DNA from: Candidatus Hodarchaeota archaeon | GTDB taxonomy: Archaea > Asgardarchaeota > Heimdallarchaeia > Hodarchaeales > Hodarchaeaceae | Direction of reading: 5' to 3' | NCBI GenBank assembly: GCA_016840285.1 | Contig: JAEOSR010000051.1 | Location: forward strand, 62,001-126,000 | Length of the DNA stretch: 64,000 nucleotides | Shown here: positions 29,407-37,672 of the stretch, piece after piece | Layout of the letters: each line of letters opens with the position of its first letter | How positions within the stretch are numbered: the first letter of the stretch is position 1 | The notes under the pieces: generated by a model | The model's database searches: none | Seen by the model: the letters and a program-made list of their open reading frames with translations, nothing else | What the model was told of the DNA's origin: nothing | Translations under genes and position numbers: made by a program

Positions 29407-30174
29407 ATGAATAATACTGAAAAATCTCTAAAAGGATTAGAAGAAGAAAACTTAGCCTTATTTTTGAATGAAAGGCAAATCTCAAAGGTTAGGTTAAGTG
29501 GTGTGGAAGCAAAAGAACTAGTTCTTAATTATTTAGGCCTTCGAGGAACGTCTTATTATCAAAAACTCAAAGATGAAATTAAATCTTTCTCCAGTCAAGA
29601 TTCAAGATGGAATGAAGTTTTAACCTATACTAAGAATGCTAAGCAATTAAAAGAAATTTCAGATTCACCTTCAACAAATTTCACAGATTTCTGTGTTTAT
29701 CTTAATCATGGGTATACAAAAGGACACATTGGAGAAATTTATCCAAAATTTATTTTTCCTGTTTCAATGGAAGTAGATCTCATAGTAGAAAAGAAGAGTG
29801 AAGTGCTTGGACAGAGTACAGAGGTAATTCTCTCATCCAAAGACGCTACAAAACGAATTGGATCAGTTTTACAAGTTTTAACCGTAGTTTTTGGATTAGA
29901 TTTCGTAATTTCAAAAATTGCGGAAATTCTCAACATTTCATATAATAATGCTATTAGCATAGGACAAGCTAAAGCAGTTCTGCGACGTATATTAAGAAGG
30001 AACCTTTCAAGCACTGAAAGATCACATCTTTACGAATTCCGGAAGAAAATTCACAAATATAATCGTCTCATCAATGATTTTGAAGAAATTGTACAGATTA
30101 AAAAGAGATCTCCTCTGATGATTGATGAATTAAGAGAGGAATTAGATGAAAAACTATTTGATCTCGAAAATTAA
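29407..30174 (+). CDS. Hypothetical protein, helical and basic
   Basis: I do not recognise this 255-residue protein. The N-terminal half mixes helices and loops. A hydrophobic stretch (IGSVLQVLTVVFGLDFVISKIAEIL, about 158-182) is followed by a basic segment (AVLRRILRRNLSSTERSHLYEF) and a charged helical end (MIDELREELDEKLFDLEN). The hydrophobic stretch could be a membrane helix or a buried core helix. ATG start in GTGAGTAAATG context. No neighbour explains it; it lies between the macroglobulin gene and a converging proline-rich protein gene. Confidence 0.55.
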   Translation: MNNTEKSLKGLEEENLALFLNERQISKVRLSGVEAKELVLNYLGLRGTSYYQKLKDEIKSFSSQDSRWNEVLTYTKNAKQLKEISDSPSTNFTDFCVYLNHGYTKGHIGEIYPKFIFPVSMEVDLIVEKKSEVLGQSTEVILSSKDATKRIGSVLQVLTVVFGLDFVISKIAEILNISYNNAISIGQAKAVLRRILRRNLSSTERSHLYEFRKKIHKYNRLINDFEEIVQIKKRSPLMIDELREELDEKLFDLEN

Positions 30175-30223
30175 AAAAGAAACTAGGTTTGCTAGATATG
30201 TACTCTTTGAACTTTTATACCTT

Positions 30224-30973
30224 TTATTGATCTTGCTCTGAAACAACTGATCGAATCTTTTTCAATTCTGTTAACATTTGTTTGCGAAGAATGGCGATTC
30301 CAGTTGCACGATCTTCTTCACGTCCCCTAGTAGCTCGTGACAATGGGCTAATTGTAGGTGGTGTGGTGGGCTTAGATGGAAAAGATATCTTTGGGATTGT
30401 AGGAGGGGTGAGTTGACTCTTGGGAGTTGGGGTAGGTGATGGTGTGACTTCTTCTGGTTCTGTTGGGGAATCGGGGAATGAAAAACTAATTGTTGGACGA
30501 GTCTTGGGTTCTGTGGAAATACTGGGTGAGGCAGGTTTGGCGTCGGGAGAAGGTTCTGTTGGGGTAATTGTGGGAGGAGTAATGGAAGGAGCTTCAGAGG
30601 TAATAGGTTGTGGGGTGGGAGTTTCATCAATATCTAAACTGGGAGTGGATGGTACAGCTTTTGGAACGGGTTTTGCTGCTATTGAAGGTGCTTCGGCACC
30701 AAATACTGCTTTCAACGAAGGCGTGTCAGGAATTTCAAAATCTCGGATTTCTGTGAGATTAAATTCCTGTGAGATTTTTTCCAAAGTAGTAGAAGTGATA
30801 TATCCCTCAAGTAGGCTTTCTTTTAACATACGTTCAAAACGAAGAATTGCTACTTGAAAAGCATATGAAACATGGGCATATTCTTCTAGCGGGAGCGATT
30901 TTAGCTTTAAAGAGGTGTCAAACTTGAAATCTCTTGTTTCTACTTTGGACTTCCTTTTAAAGAGTTTTACCAC
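30224..30973 (-). CDS. Hypothetical protein with a long proline/threonine/serine-rich linker
   Basis: A 249-residue protein in three parts. An N-terminal helical domain (about 15-92) includes EEYAHVSYAFQVAILRFERML. A low-complexity P/T/S linker spans about 93-212 (TPTPQPITSEAP, SPTPTPKSQLTPP). A short charged helix follows at the C-terminus (AILRKQMLTELKKIRSVVSEQDQ). There is no signal peptide, so the linker is probably cytoplasmic and flexible, tethering the two helical ends. Its partners are unknown. The long open frames on the opposite strand are a side effect of the repetitive composition. Confidence 0.65.
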   Translation of the reverse strand: MVKLFKRKSKVETRDFKFDTSLKLKSLPLEEYAHVSYAFQVAILRFERMLKESLLEGYITSTTLEKISQEFNLTEIRDFEIPDTPSLKAVFGAEAPSIAAKPVPKAVPSTPSLDIDETPTPQPITSEAPSITPPTITPTEPSPDAKPASPSISTEPKTRPTISFSFPDSPTEPEEVTPSPTPTPKSQLTPPTIPKISFPSKPTTPPTISPLSRATRGREEDRATGIAILRKQMLTELKKIRSVVSEQDQ

Positions 30974-31067
30974 CGGGATCGTCCGTCCTAAAGCGTTTTG
31001 TTTTCCTTTTCCTAAGTATCTAATAATACTTTTTTCTACTGTTTTAAAAACTCATCCGAACATTATG

Positions 31068-31075
31068 TATAAATA
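31068..31075 (+). promoter_or_regulatory. TATA box TATAAATA in the 31 kb intergenic region
   Basis: A consensus-quality archaeal TATA box lies about 38 bp before ATG 31113. The intergenic stretch 30974-31368 otherwise holds only the short ORF described separately and, near 31331-31340, a second TATA-like site (TTTATACT) placed about 30 bp before the inositol-phosphate synthase start. Confidence 0.45.
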
Positions 31076-31112
31076 CTGAAATTCCTGTAGCTTTTCAATT
31101 TGAATAAGTGTA

Positions 31113-31208
31113 ATGATGGTAAAACGTGATATGTATAGAACCGCCGACAAAAAAAAACTCCTATTGATTAGGGATTATTTTTCTGGAATTTCGACATTTG
31201 AAGATTAG
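31113..31208 (+). CDS. Possible 31-residue protein
   Basis: A short ORF (MMVKRDMYRTADKKKLLL at its start, FSGISTFED at its end) downstream of a good TATA box. It is basic at the N-terminus and amphipathic. Its length alone gives no statistical support and the family is not recognised. It could be a small protein, a leader peptide, or the remnant of a longer gene. It ends with TAG. Confidence 0.25.
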   Translation: MMVKRDMYRTADKKKLLLIRDYFSGISTFED

Positions 31209-31368
31209 ATTACTCATGTATCAAGCATAATATCAGCATATTCTCTTATTAGGTGTGAAATAAGGGGCTATATGATTTCTTTTAGGAAGAACTGAAAAAG
31301 TTCTTAATCACTTTTCGATTCTCTTGTATTCGTTTATACTGAATCTTTGATCTTGGGATGTAGCGATA

Positions 31369-32436
31369 GTGACAAAGGCAAGAGTTATTCTGGTTGGTGT
31401 GGGAAATGCAGCTTCTGCGCTTGTACAAGCTTTAGAATATTATACTAAACATGAGACGACAGGACTGAAATATGAAACGATTGGGGGAATGCGAATTGGC
31501 GATATAGAAATCGCAGCTGCATTCGATGTTGTTGAAGGGAAAGTTGGAAAAGACATAACTGAAGCCATATTTGCAGAACCAAACGTTGCACCTCGTTTTA
31601 TAGATTACTCAACACCTTTAGGCGTTGAAGTAAAAAAAGGCCCTCCTCTTGATGGTATCTCTCCATTATTAGCTGAAACAGTTCAGATGAGCTCAACTCC
31701 AGATGTAGATTTAGTGAAAGAAATGAAAGCTGCGAATGCTGATATGGTGATTTCTTTACTACCTTCAGGAGCAAATGAGGCCACTTATGTCTATGCAAAT
31801 GCATGTATTGAAGCAGATTTGGCATTTATTGAAGCAGCTCCAATACGTATCTGTTCTGATGATAAATGGGTAAGGAAATTCAAAAAAGCTAATTTACCAG
31901 TTGTGGGTGACGATTTACAATCTCAATTAGGAGGTACAAGAATCCACAAAGGATTATTGGAAATGTTAGATTCCTTTGGTGCACGTGTTCGGAATACATA
32001 TCAACTAGACGTCTCGGGTGGAAGTGAGGGGATGAATACCTTGTATACAGAGCGTCGTATGGCAAAACGTCAGATTAAAACTGACAGTATTAAGAGAACA
32101 CTCCCCTATCTTACAGATAAAGACATCGCCTCAGGAACAACTGATTATCTGGACTTTTTAGGAAATGACCGGACAGGCTACTTCTGGATCTATGGTGGGT
32201 ATTTCTTAGATACTCCGTTTAAGATTGACATCACAATTAAAACTGTGGATGGCCCAAATGCTGCAGGAACCCTCATAAATGTGATTCGCGCCACAAAATT
32301 GGCTGTGAACAGAGGAATTGACGGTCCCTTAATCTCTATTTCTGCTTATGGGTTTAAATTTCCCCCTGTATATGTTAGCGAGCAAGATTCAGTACTGAGG
32401 TTTGAGGAGTTTATCGATGGGACACGAGCATTTTAG
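31369..32436 (+). CDS. ino1: myo-Inositol-1-phosphate synthase
   Basis: A 355-residue enzyme starting at GTG. The Rossmann NAD site is VILVGVGNAASALVQAL (residues 6-22). The family core appears as VGDDLQSQLGGT (about 180-191), YQLDVSGGSEGMNTL and KIDITIKTVDGPNAAG. It converts glucose 6-phosphate to inositol 1-phosphate by oxidation, aldol cyclisation and reduction. Archaea use the product for inositol-containing ether lipids and compatible solutes. A TATA-like TTTATACT lies about 30 bp upstream, which suggests a leaderless transcript. An acylphosphatase gene follows 55 bp downstream on the same strand. Confidence 0.93.
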   Translation: MTKARVILVGVGNAASALVQALEYYTKHETTGLKYETIGGMRIGDIEIAAAFDVVEGKVGKDITEAIFAEPNVAPRFIDYSTPLGVEVKKGPPLDGISPLLAETVQMSSTPDVDLVKEMKAANADMVISLLPSGANEATYVYANACIEADLAFIEAAPIRICSDDKWVRKFKKANLPVVGDDLQSQLGGTRIHKGLLEMLDSFGARVRNTYQLDVSGGSEGMNTLYTERRMAKRQIKTDSIKRTLPYLTDKDIASGTTDYLDFLGNDRTGYFWIYGGYFLDTPFKIDITIKTVDGPNAAGTLINVIRATKLAVNRGIDGPLISISAYGFKFPPVYVSEQDSVLRFEEFIDGTRAF

Positions 32437-32491
32437 AAATTGTTTGAGGTACTCGTTTAATCTTCTATGCTCTTAGGCAAGGTTACTGTGA

Positions 32492-32770
32492 TTGAAACGA
32501 GTTAGAATCTATGTTACTGGTAGAGTTCAAGGTGTATTCTTTCGTGTATACACTCGAGACATTGCGAGACAGCTTGCGATCTTTGGTTACGTCAAAAACT
32601 TACGAGACGGAAGAGTTGAAATCGTTGCTGAAGGTACCGAAGATTCGCTAACGAAAATTGCCATATGGGCAAAGAAAGAAGGGTCTCCATATTCACGAAT
32701 AGACAGTACGGAGGAAGAATGGGAGGATATTAAGAAACCAGAGTTTTCAGACTTTCAGATAAAATTTTGA
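32492..32770 (+). CDS. acyP: Acylphosphatase
   Basis: A 92-residue acylphosphatase starting at TTG, the usual family length. The active-site arginine lies in GRVQGVFFRVYTRD (11-24) and the conserved asparagine in GYVKNLRDGRVEIVAEG (33-49). It hydrolyses acyl phosphates such as 1,3-bisphosphoglycerate or carbamoyl phosphate. It probably shares a transcript with the inositol-phosphate synthase gene. The terminal SDFQIKF matches the last beta strand of the fold. Confidence 0.95.
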   Translation: MKRVRIYVTGRVQGVFFRVYTRDIARQLAIFGYVKNLRDGRVEIVAEGTEDSLTKIAIWAKKEGSPYSRIDSTEEEWEDIKKPEFSDFQIKF

Positions 32771-32831
32771 TCTTTGGAATGATCAAATTGTTTTCGAGTA
32801 TTATTCCCTTCTTTCATTGCAATAAAACAGT

Positions 32832-33316
32832 TTAATCCTCGTTTACTTGATCAGGGAAATCGGTTTGAGCAATACGATTGAAGAAATTAAAAGCATATGA
32901 ATATTCAGAGACATTAATCTGACTATTTTCAATCTTAAGAAAGATTTTTTCTCCATATAATATATCCTCTTCTTGAATAATGAAATCCACCTTTTCTCCT
33001 GACTTAAATTCCTCGATTTAACGAATGGAGACCAAACAATTATGGCATAATGTTTATTTTGCCAATAACTTAGAAGTGCCAGCTCTATTCTTGTAAGGCT
33101 AGACCGACGAATGAATCCAATCTCACAGCTTTGCAGGAAAGGCCTTAGAAAGGCCCAAAATCAAACAGTTGTTCATGAATCATAGATTTCTTGCGGAATT
33201 TCTAGAAGTTTTGACATTATTGTTCTAAAATCGGCCTTTTCAAGCTCCACAAACCAGGTACGATACCCTAAATTTAAATAATTAGTTATTGACTGCTGAT
33301 TGAGTTGATTGCTCAT
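32832..33316 (-). pseudogene. Decayed gene of unknown family
   Basis: On the minus strand an ORF opens with ATG at 33316 and reads 47 codons (NYLNLGYRTWFVELEKADF) to TGA. A coding-like end in another frame (about 32834-33000: DILYGEKIFLKIEN, FNFFNRIAQTDFPDQ) closes with TAA at 32832. The middle is full of stops and lacks a consistent frame. I interpret this as the two ends of one gene of roughly 150 codons broken by several frameshifts. The family is not recognised. From 33317 to 33559 I see only AT-rich DNA. Confidence 0.45.
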
Positions 33317-33559
33317 TTTATTTTTTTTCATTTTCACTATTCAATCTCTCAGACTCCTTAAACACCCAAAAACACCAAAATCTCTCTAATTATTTGTTTA
33401 AGTAAAAACAAAGAAAAAACGTAAAATTATTTGCCATGGTTTAGTTTGAAGTAGTCTAATAACTTTAAATTCTTTCAAGTGTTTCATTTACAATTCAATT
33501 CTTAAAAAGGGATTGGAAGTATTTTTCCTTTAATTAATCCATTGTTGAGTTGAAATGAA

Positions 33560-34546
33560 ATGGATATGTATAAAAAGAAGCTTTTTAGAAATCGCTTGGT
33601 GATCTCGCTGGCACCCTCAGGAACGGTAAAAAGTTCTGAATATGATACTAAAGTTGTATGTGATGGCCCCTGTAAGCTTTGCAAACATGTGCGTGAAAAA
33701 GATGTTAATACTCAGGGGCAAGATATTCTCTATTATTGCCGTAGTTGCCAGACGAAATACTTGTGTAATGATGTTCTAGCTAGAGAACGCGGACGATCTG
33801 AGTATAATTGTGCCTCATGTGGCTCTACGGTTGCAGAAATGACTGTTGAACGAGCTCAACAGTTAGGATTAACTTTTGGGTATAGAGTGGTTCGAACTGA
33901 AGAAAGTCAACGACCAGTTGACCAAATTCCACGAACATGGTTTTATTCCCGAGGTAACATGATTCTTCCCAAAAATTTTGTGACCGATTTAAGTGATTTT
34001 GAGGGATTAGAAGCCCAACACATCATTGATTTAATGTTTCATGCTGATCTCCAGTATCGTCCTGAAGGGGGAGTAGTTGATAAGAAATCATTGCTGTGGG
34101 ATATATTTGCAAAAAAAGCTAATATTATCAGGTCAATTCATAATTCGTTAATGACTCGCTCAGAACATCGTCGAGTTGATTTAATCCTCCGTGCTTTAAC
34201 AGATTCCAGCACATTTGGTTGCTCCTATCTAAGTTCGATAGTCCCAGGACAAATTGCTGGGACTGTTGATTTAATCGGGATTGATGAGGAGACAGGAGGC
34301 ATCGTTTGGATAGTTGTGCAAGAAGAGAAAATAGATGAAGTATTAATCAATTCGATTTTGAATGAAATCCTAAGTATTCCACCTCTCGAGTTCATGGGTG
34401 TTGAAAGAATCCTACTCCTAACAAGAAAATGGATTTGGATGGCTACAGAAATCTGTCGAAGACAAGGACGTATCACTACACGTTGGAAACGATTAAACAT
34501 TGAACTCTGGGAAGAAGATCCTCTTTTTAATCATAGAAAGTTATAA
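33560..34546 (+). CDS. Zinc-ribbon protein with possible nuclease-like C-terminal domain
   Basis: A 328-residue protein. The N-terminal part carries cysteine pairs CDGPCKLC (34-41), YYCRSC (about 55-60) and YNCASC (about 80-85), which can form one or two zinc ribbons. The middle (about 110-200) is mixed helix and strand. In the C-terminal part, IAGTVDLIGIDEE followed by IVWIVVQEEKID (about 240-265) resembles the D...ExK core of PD-(D/E)xK nucleases, with the helix NSILNEIL after it. This assignment is an inference from pattern only. There is no operon partner. Confidence 0.6.
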   Translation: MDMYKKKLFRNRLVISLAPSGTVKSSEYDTKVVCDGPCKLCKHVREKDVNTQGQDILYYCRSCQTKYLCNDVLARERGRSEYNCASCGSTVAEMTVERAQQLGLTFGYRVVRTEESQRPVDQIPRTWFYSRGNMILPKNFVTDLSDFEGLEAQHIIDLMFHADLQYRPEGGVVDKKSLLWDIFAKKANIIRSIHNSLMTRSEHRRVDLILRALTDSSTFGCSYLSSIVPGQIAGTVDLIGIDEETGGIVWIVVQEEKIDEVLINSILNEILSIPPLEFMGVERILLLTRKWIWMATEICRRQGRITTRWKRLNIELWEEDPLFNHRKL

Positions 34547-35061
34547 CTAAGTTTCTATTTTTGCTAAAAGCAGCAAACATTCTTTTTTCCTCGAGAGTTG
34601 ATAGGACAAATTATTTAGTGATATCAATTAGAAATCTCTACATCTTCAGACAGAATGCAGCTTAAGATATGTATAATGTCAAGAAAAGAGGCATCAACTT
34701 CTGAATAATACAATAATCTCTTAGTTAAAAAAACGAAAGAATTGTATTTCAACGAGAAAGCAAAAAGAAATTCAGAAGAATAAAGAGCTCTCTTAATATC
34801 ACATTAATCATAGCGATTACTGTTCTTTAGGGTAAACATCCAGATTGGTTCAAACATTTTTATTGAAAAGGTTTATTAAATAGAACTTTGAACATCCTTC
34901 CAATTGAATCTATCCTCTTCCTGAGATATTCGAAGGTTGAAAGATTTCATATCAAAAACCAAAGATAACATTTAATAATATCAACAATACAACTCAAATA
35001 ACTACATAATGGTTTGATTTAACACATAAAAAATAGCTCTAATCGAAGAAAAATAGAGGTT

Positions 35062-35634
35062 ATGAAAAGTATGAGCTTCTTAATGAAAATAGTTCTCGCT
35101 GGTGACGGTGCAGTCGGAAAGACCGCATTAAGAGAACGTTATCTGGGTAAAGGATTTAGCAGTAATTATATGATGACGATAGGTGCAGATTTCGCATTGA
35201 AAGAGGCAACTATTCGGGAGAAAAACATAAAATTTCAAATCTGGGATCTCGCAGGTCAGCCTCGCTTTGGCACCGTAAGAAGCGTTTATTATTATGGCTG
35301 TTTAGGAGCACTCCTCCTATTTGATGTTACTCGTCCAGATACATTCACGAATCTTGAAAGCTGGTTAGAGGAGATTTTTAAACACAATGGGAAGGGTATG
35401 ATACCAATCGTACTTCTTGGGAATAAAGTGGATCTCAGAGAGCAGTTCCCAAACCATATTACGGATGGTCAAGCAGAAGAATTCGCAGATAATCTGTCAA
35501 AGAAGACAATGGAGTCTGGATTCCCAGTTAAATTCATGCCAACTAGTGCTAAAACAGGTTTGAATGTTTCTACAGCGTTTGACATGCTTGGAAGCGTCTA
35601 TCTTGATTTTGTAGAAGCTCAACAAGCAAAATAG
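35062..35634 (+). CDS. Ras/Rab-type small GTPase (Asgard)
   Basis: A 190-residue small GTPase with every G box: G1 GDGAVGKT (14-21), switch I threonine in MTIGADF, G3 WDLAGQPRF with the catalytic glutamine, G4 NKVD (about 121-124), G5 TSAK. The order and spacing match the eukaryotic Ras superfamily, with a Rab-like WDLAGQ. The C-terminus EAQQAK has no cysteine, so it cannot be prenylated like eukaryotic Rabs and must reach membranes another way if at all. It is a GTP/GDP switch. About 515 bp of AT-rich DNA precede it without another visible gene. Confidence 0.95.
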   Translation: MKSMSFLMKIVLAGDGAVGKTALRERYLGKGFSSNYMMTIGADFALKEATIREKNIKFQIWDLAGQPRFGTVRSVYYYGCLGALLLFDVTRPDTFTNLESWLEEIFKHNGKGMIPIVLLGNKVDLREQFPNHITDGQAEEFADNLSKKTMESGFPVKFMPTSAKTGLNVSTAFDMLGSVYLDFVEAQQAK

Positions 35635-35660
35635 TTTTTTTTCCTCCCTTTCCCTCTCTT
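35635..35660 (+). terminator. Oligo-T terminator behind the small GTPase gene
   Basis: T8 begins directly after the TAG stop (35635-35642) and a pyrimidine-rich stretch with more T runs follows. This is the usual archaeal oligo-T terminator form. Confidence 0.55.
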
Positions 35661-35751
35661 TTCCTGTTATATAGTCATAGAACTTGACTTCAATATCAAA
35701 TTGCAGCATACTCTCTAATTTTAATTCCTTTTAGAAAAGCTTAGAGTCGGA

Positions 35752-36477
35752 TCACATCTTGATTTGGTCAATGGATTGAACTATCTTAGCTCCTTGAAGA
35801 TTGGGAATCGTCGATTCCCCCATTAACATTAAAACATATCTCTGTTTTGCGTATTTTGCATATCCTCTTGTAAGAAAAGCAATTGTGTCAAGTTCCGCTT
35901 CATCCATAGCGAACCATATAGCGACGCGTTTTTTCGATAAAAATCCCCCTTTTTCAGCCATAATATCGACTGGTGTTGCTTCTGTTTCAACTGCACGAAT
36001 ATTCTCTTTTACTTTATATCCTGCTTCTCTGAACCGTGCATATAATTCCGTTTTTAATATAGACCCTTTGATCTCACCCGCATTGCGTAAGTACTTTTCA
36101 CTTTCAAATTGTTGGCCCAATCGGTTGAAAGCTCCAGACAGTTTTCGATAAACCCGAAAAAGAACATCGTGAGGTGGAATCTCGGTCATCGATTCTAATG
36201 TTTGTAATTGCGTCATTGCCATTAACAGGTGGCTTAAAGCCTCTTGATCTTGTTGTTGGAGTATCTTTGTATCACCTAGACTCTCTTGAATCTCCCCTTC
36301 TAGTAAAATTTTTTCTTCTTGTGTTATATCGTCTGGGGGTTGGCTCTGTAAAATGTTATATGCATTGTTGAGTAGTTCTGCAGCTTGTTCAGCCTTTTTT
36401 TCAACTATTAAAGTCTTAGCTTCATTAAGGGCATGCTTTATATCCATCTTACATTCCTTCAGTCTTGGGGCCATCAT
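35752..36477 (-). CDS. TPR-like protein with C-terminal restriction-endonuclease-like fold candidate
   Basis: A 241-residue protein. Residues about 10-140 are paired amphipathic helices with TPR-like spacing (AEQAAELLNNAYNIL, DQEALSHLLMAMTQL, SGAFNRLGQQFESEKYL). Residues about 148-241 alternate strands and helices (YARFREAGYKVKENI, TPVDIMAEKG, KRVAIWFAMDEAELD, YVLMLMG), similar in outline to degenerate PD-(D/E)xK domains found in archaeal regulatory proteins. No intact ExK motif is visible, so a binding rather than cutting role is likely. The start could also be the methionine ten codons downstream. It converges with the GTPase gene. Confidence 0.6.
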   Translation of the reverse strand: MMAPRLKECKMDIKHALNEAKTLIVEKKAEQAAELLNNAYNILQSQPPDDITQEEKILLEGEIQESLGDTKILQQQDQEALSHLLMAMTQLQTLESMTEIPPHDVLFRVYRKLSGAFNRLGQQFESEKYLRNAGEIKGSILKTELYARFREAGYKVKENIRAVETEATPVDIMAEKGGFLSKKRVAIWFAMDEAELDTIAFLTRGYAKYAKQRYVLMLMGESTIPNLQGAKIVQSIDQIKM

Positions 36478-36721
36478 ACCGTACGAATATGATTCTCAAA
36501 TACGATATATTATGTTTTTTCTCATTGATTTTATATACTTCTAATTTTTCGTACTAAAACCTTTTGTCTTAATATCTTTTTTTGGTACGGAAATTAGTCT
36601 CTGAAATTATTTTTTGGTGTGTATAATTATTAAGAAACTTTATTTTCTTAATAACTATTGAATTTAGGATCTGAAGCGATACACTGAAGCAATATCCGAG
36701 TATTCCCTTGCAAAGCTAAAC

Positions 36722-37447
36722 TTAGTGACTAACTATTCTAGAAATGTGTGTTAGATAGGATTCAACACTATCCTTTGGTTTCAACGAGACCATCAAAATA
36801 CGATCAGCGTCTAAAGCGTAAAGGAGAATAATGTTTTCTTTACCCGTCACTGCTATGCTTTGACATTCCTGACCTAAAACACGCGTTGGTAAACTGAGAG
36901 CAGAGGAGACTGCAGACAATTGGGCAGAGTCAATATCTAGAGTCGATAAAAGATCACTAAGAGGAATTCCCGCGGAAGAAAGTAATAAGATTGCACTTGC
37001 TTCCGGTATGGCTCTTTGAAGTTTTTCGATTAAGCTATCTTCAATTTCCAAAGTTTTGACTATAGCGTCAATTTTTGCTGCAGCATCCCGTAATATCTCG
37101 ATCAAATCATCAACAGGTGTACGTGTTTCAAAAGATGACTTGGGAAGGGAAATAGTGGTAATTAAGACCGTATTTGCCTTTCTAGTTGCTAGAATTATCG
37201 ATCGTTCTTGAAAGACGATATATTCTCTAACATTATCCTTCATATTCGATTCTAAAAAACCCTGTGAAATAGCCAGTGCACTAGATATAGCAGCTGGAAT
37301 GATGAACAAATCCTCCCCAGTTTCCTCTTTTCCCCTAGTTTTTCCCACGATAGGGGAGCCATCAATAGTTGAAACTATACACTGTTCTATATTGGGATCT
37401 TCGAACAATTTATCAAAAATTATATCAATTTCAGGAATAGATTTCAT
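36722..37447 (-). CDS. Roadblock/LC7-like protein, probably two domains
   Basis: About 241 residues from ATG 37447, preceded by GAGGATAA; an open extension of 29 codons upstream overlaps the promoter and is unlikely. The first half (IIFDKLFEDPNIEQCIVSTIDGSPIV, REYIVFQERSIILAT, NTVLITTISL) follows the roadblock order of helix, strands and helix. The second half (AILLLSSAGIPLSDLL, SIAVTGKENIILLYAL, ILMVSLKP) repeats it. Roadblock modules pair with small GTPases as regulators (MglB, Ragulator), and a Rab-like GTPase lies about 1 kb away. The domain call is from pattern, not alignment. Confidence 0.65.
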   Translation of the reverse strand: MKSIPEIDIIFDKLFEDPNIEQCIVSTIDGSPIVGKTRGKEETGEDLFIIPAAISSALAISQGFLESNMKDNVREYIVFQERSIILATRKANTVLITTISLPKSSFETRTPVDDLIEILRDAAAKIDAIVKTLEIEDSLIEKLQRAIPEASAILLLSSAGIPLSDLLSTLDIDSAQLSAVSSALSLPTRVLGQECQSIAVTGKENIILLYALDADRILMVSLKPKDSVESYLTHISRIVSH

Positions 37448-37672
37448 AAGCTTTATCCTCTTAATGCATCTTATAGGACTTGAATTAATAGTTACTCTCC
37501 AATTAATCCAACTTAAAAACATGGCCATTTTCATGGGAGGATAAAGCCAACTTTACTGTGAAAAAAAACAGCTTGTTCCATAAAAATGGATTTTAAATCC
37601 TTCATAGTGGAAACGAGCTTAACCTATAGTATGACTTTCAATAGCAATAAAAAAATCGAAAGAAGTAGAAAA

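Noticed and set aside
30271..30857. Long open frames overlapping the proline-rich gene (in another minus-strand frame and on the plus strand)
   Set aside because: They are by-products of the repetitive P/T/S codons in the minus-strand gene and have no protein-like features.
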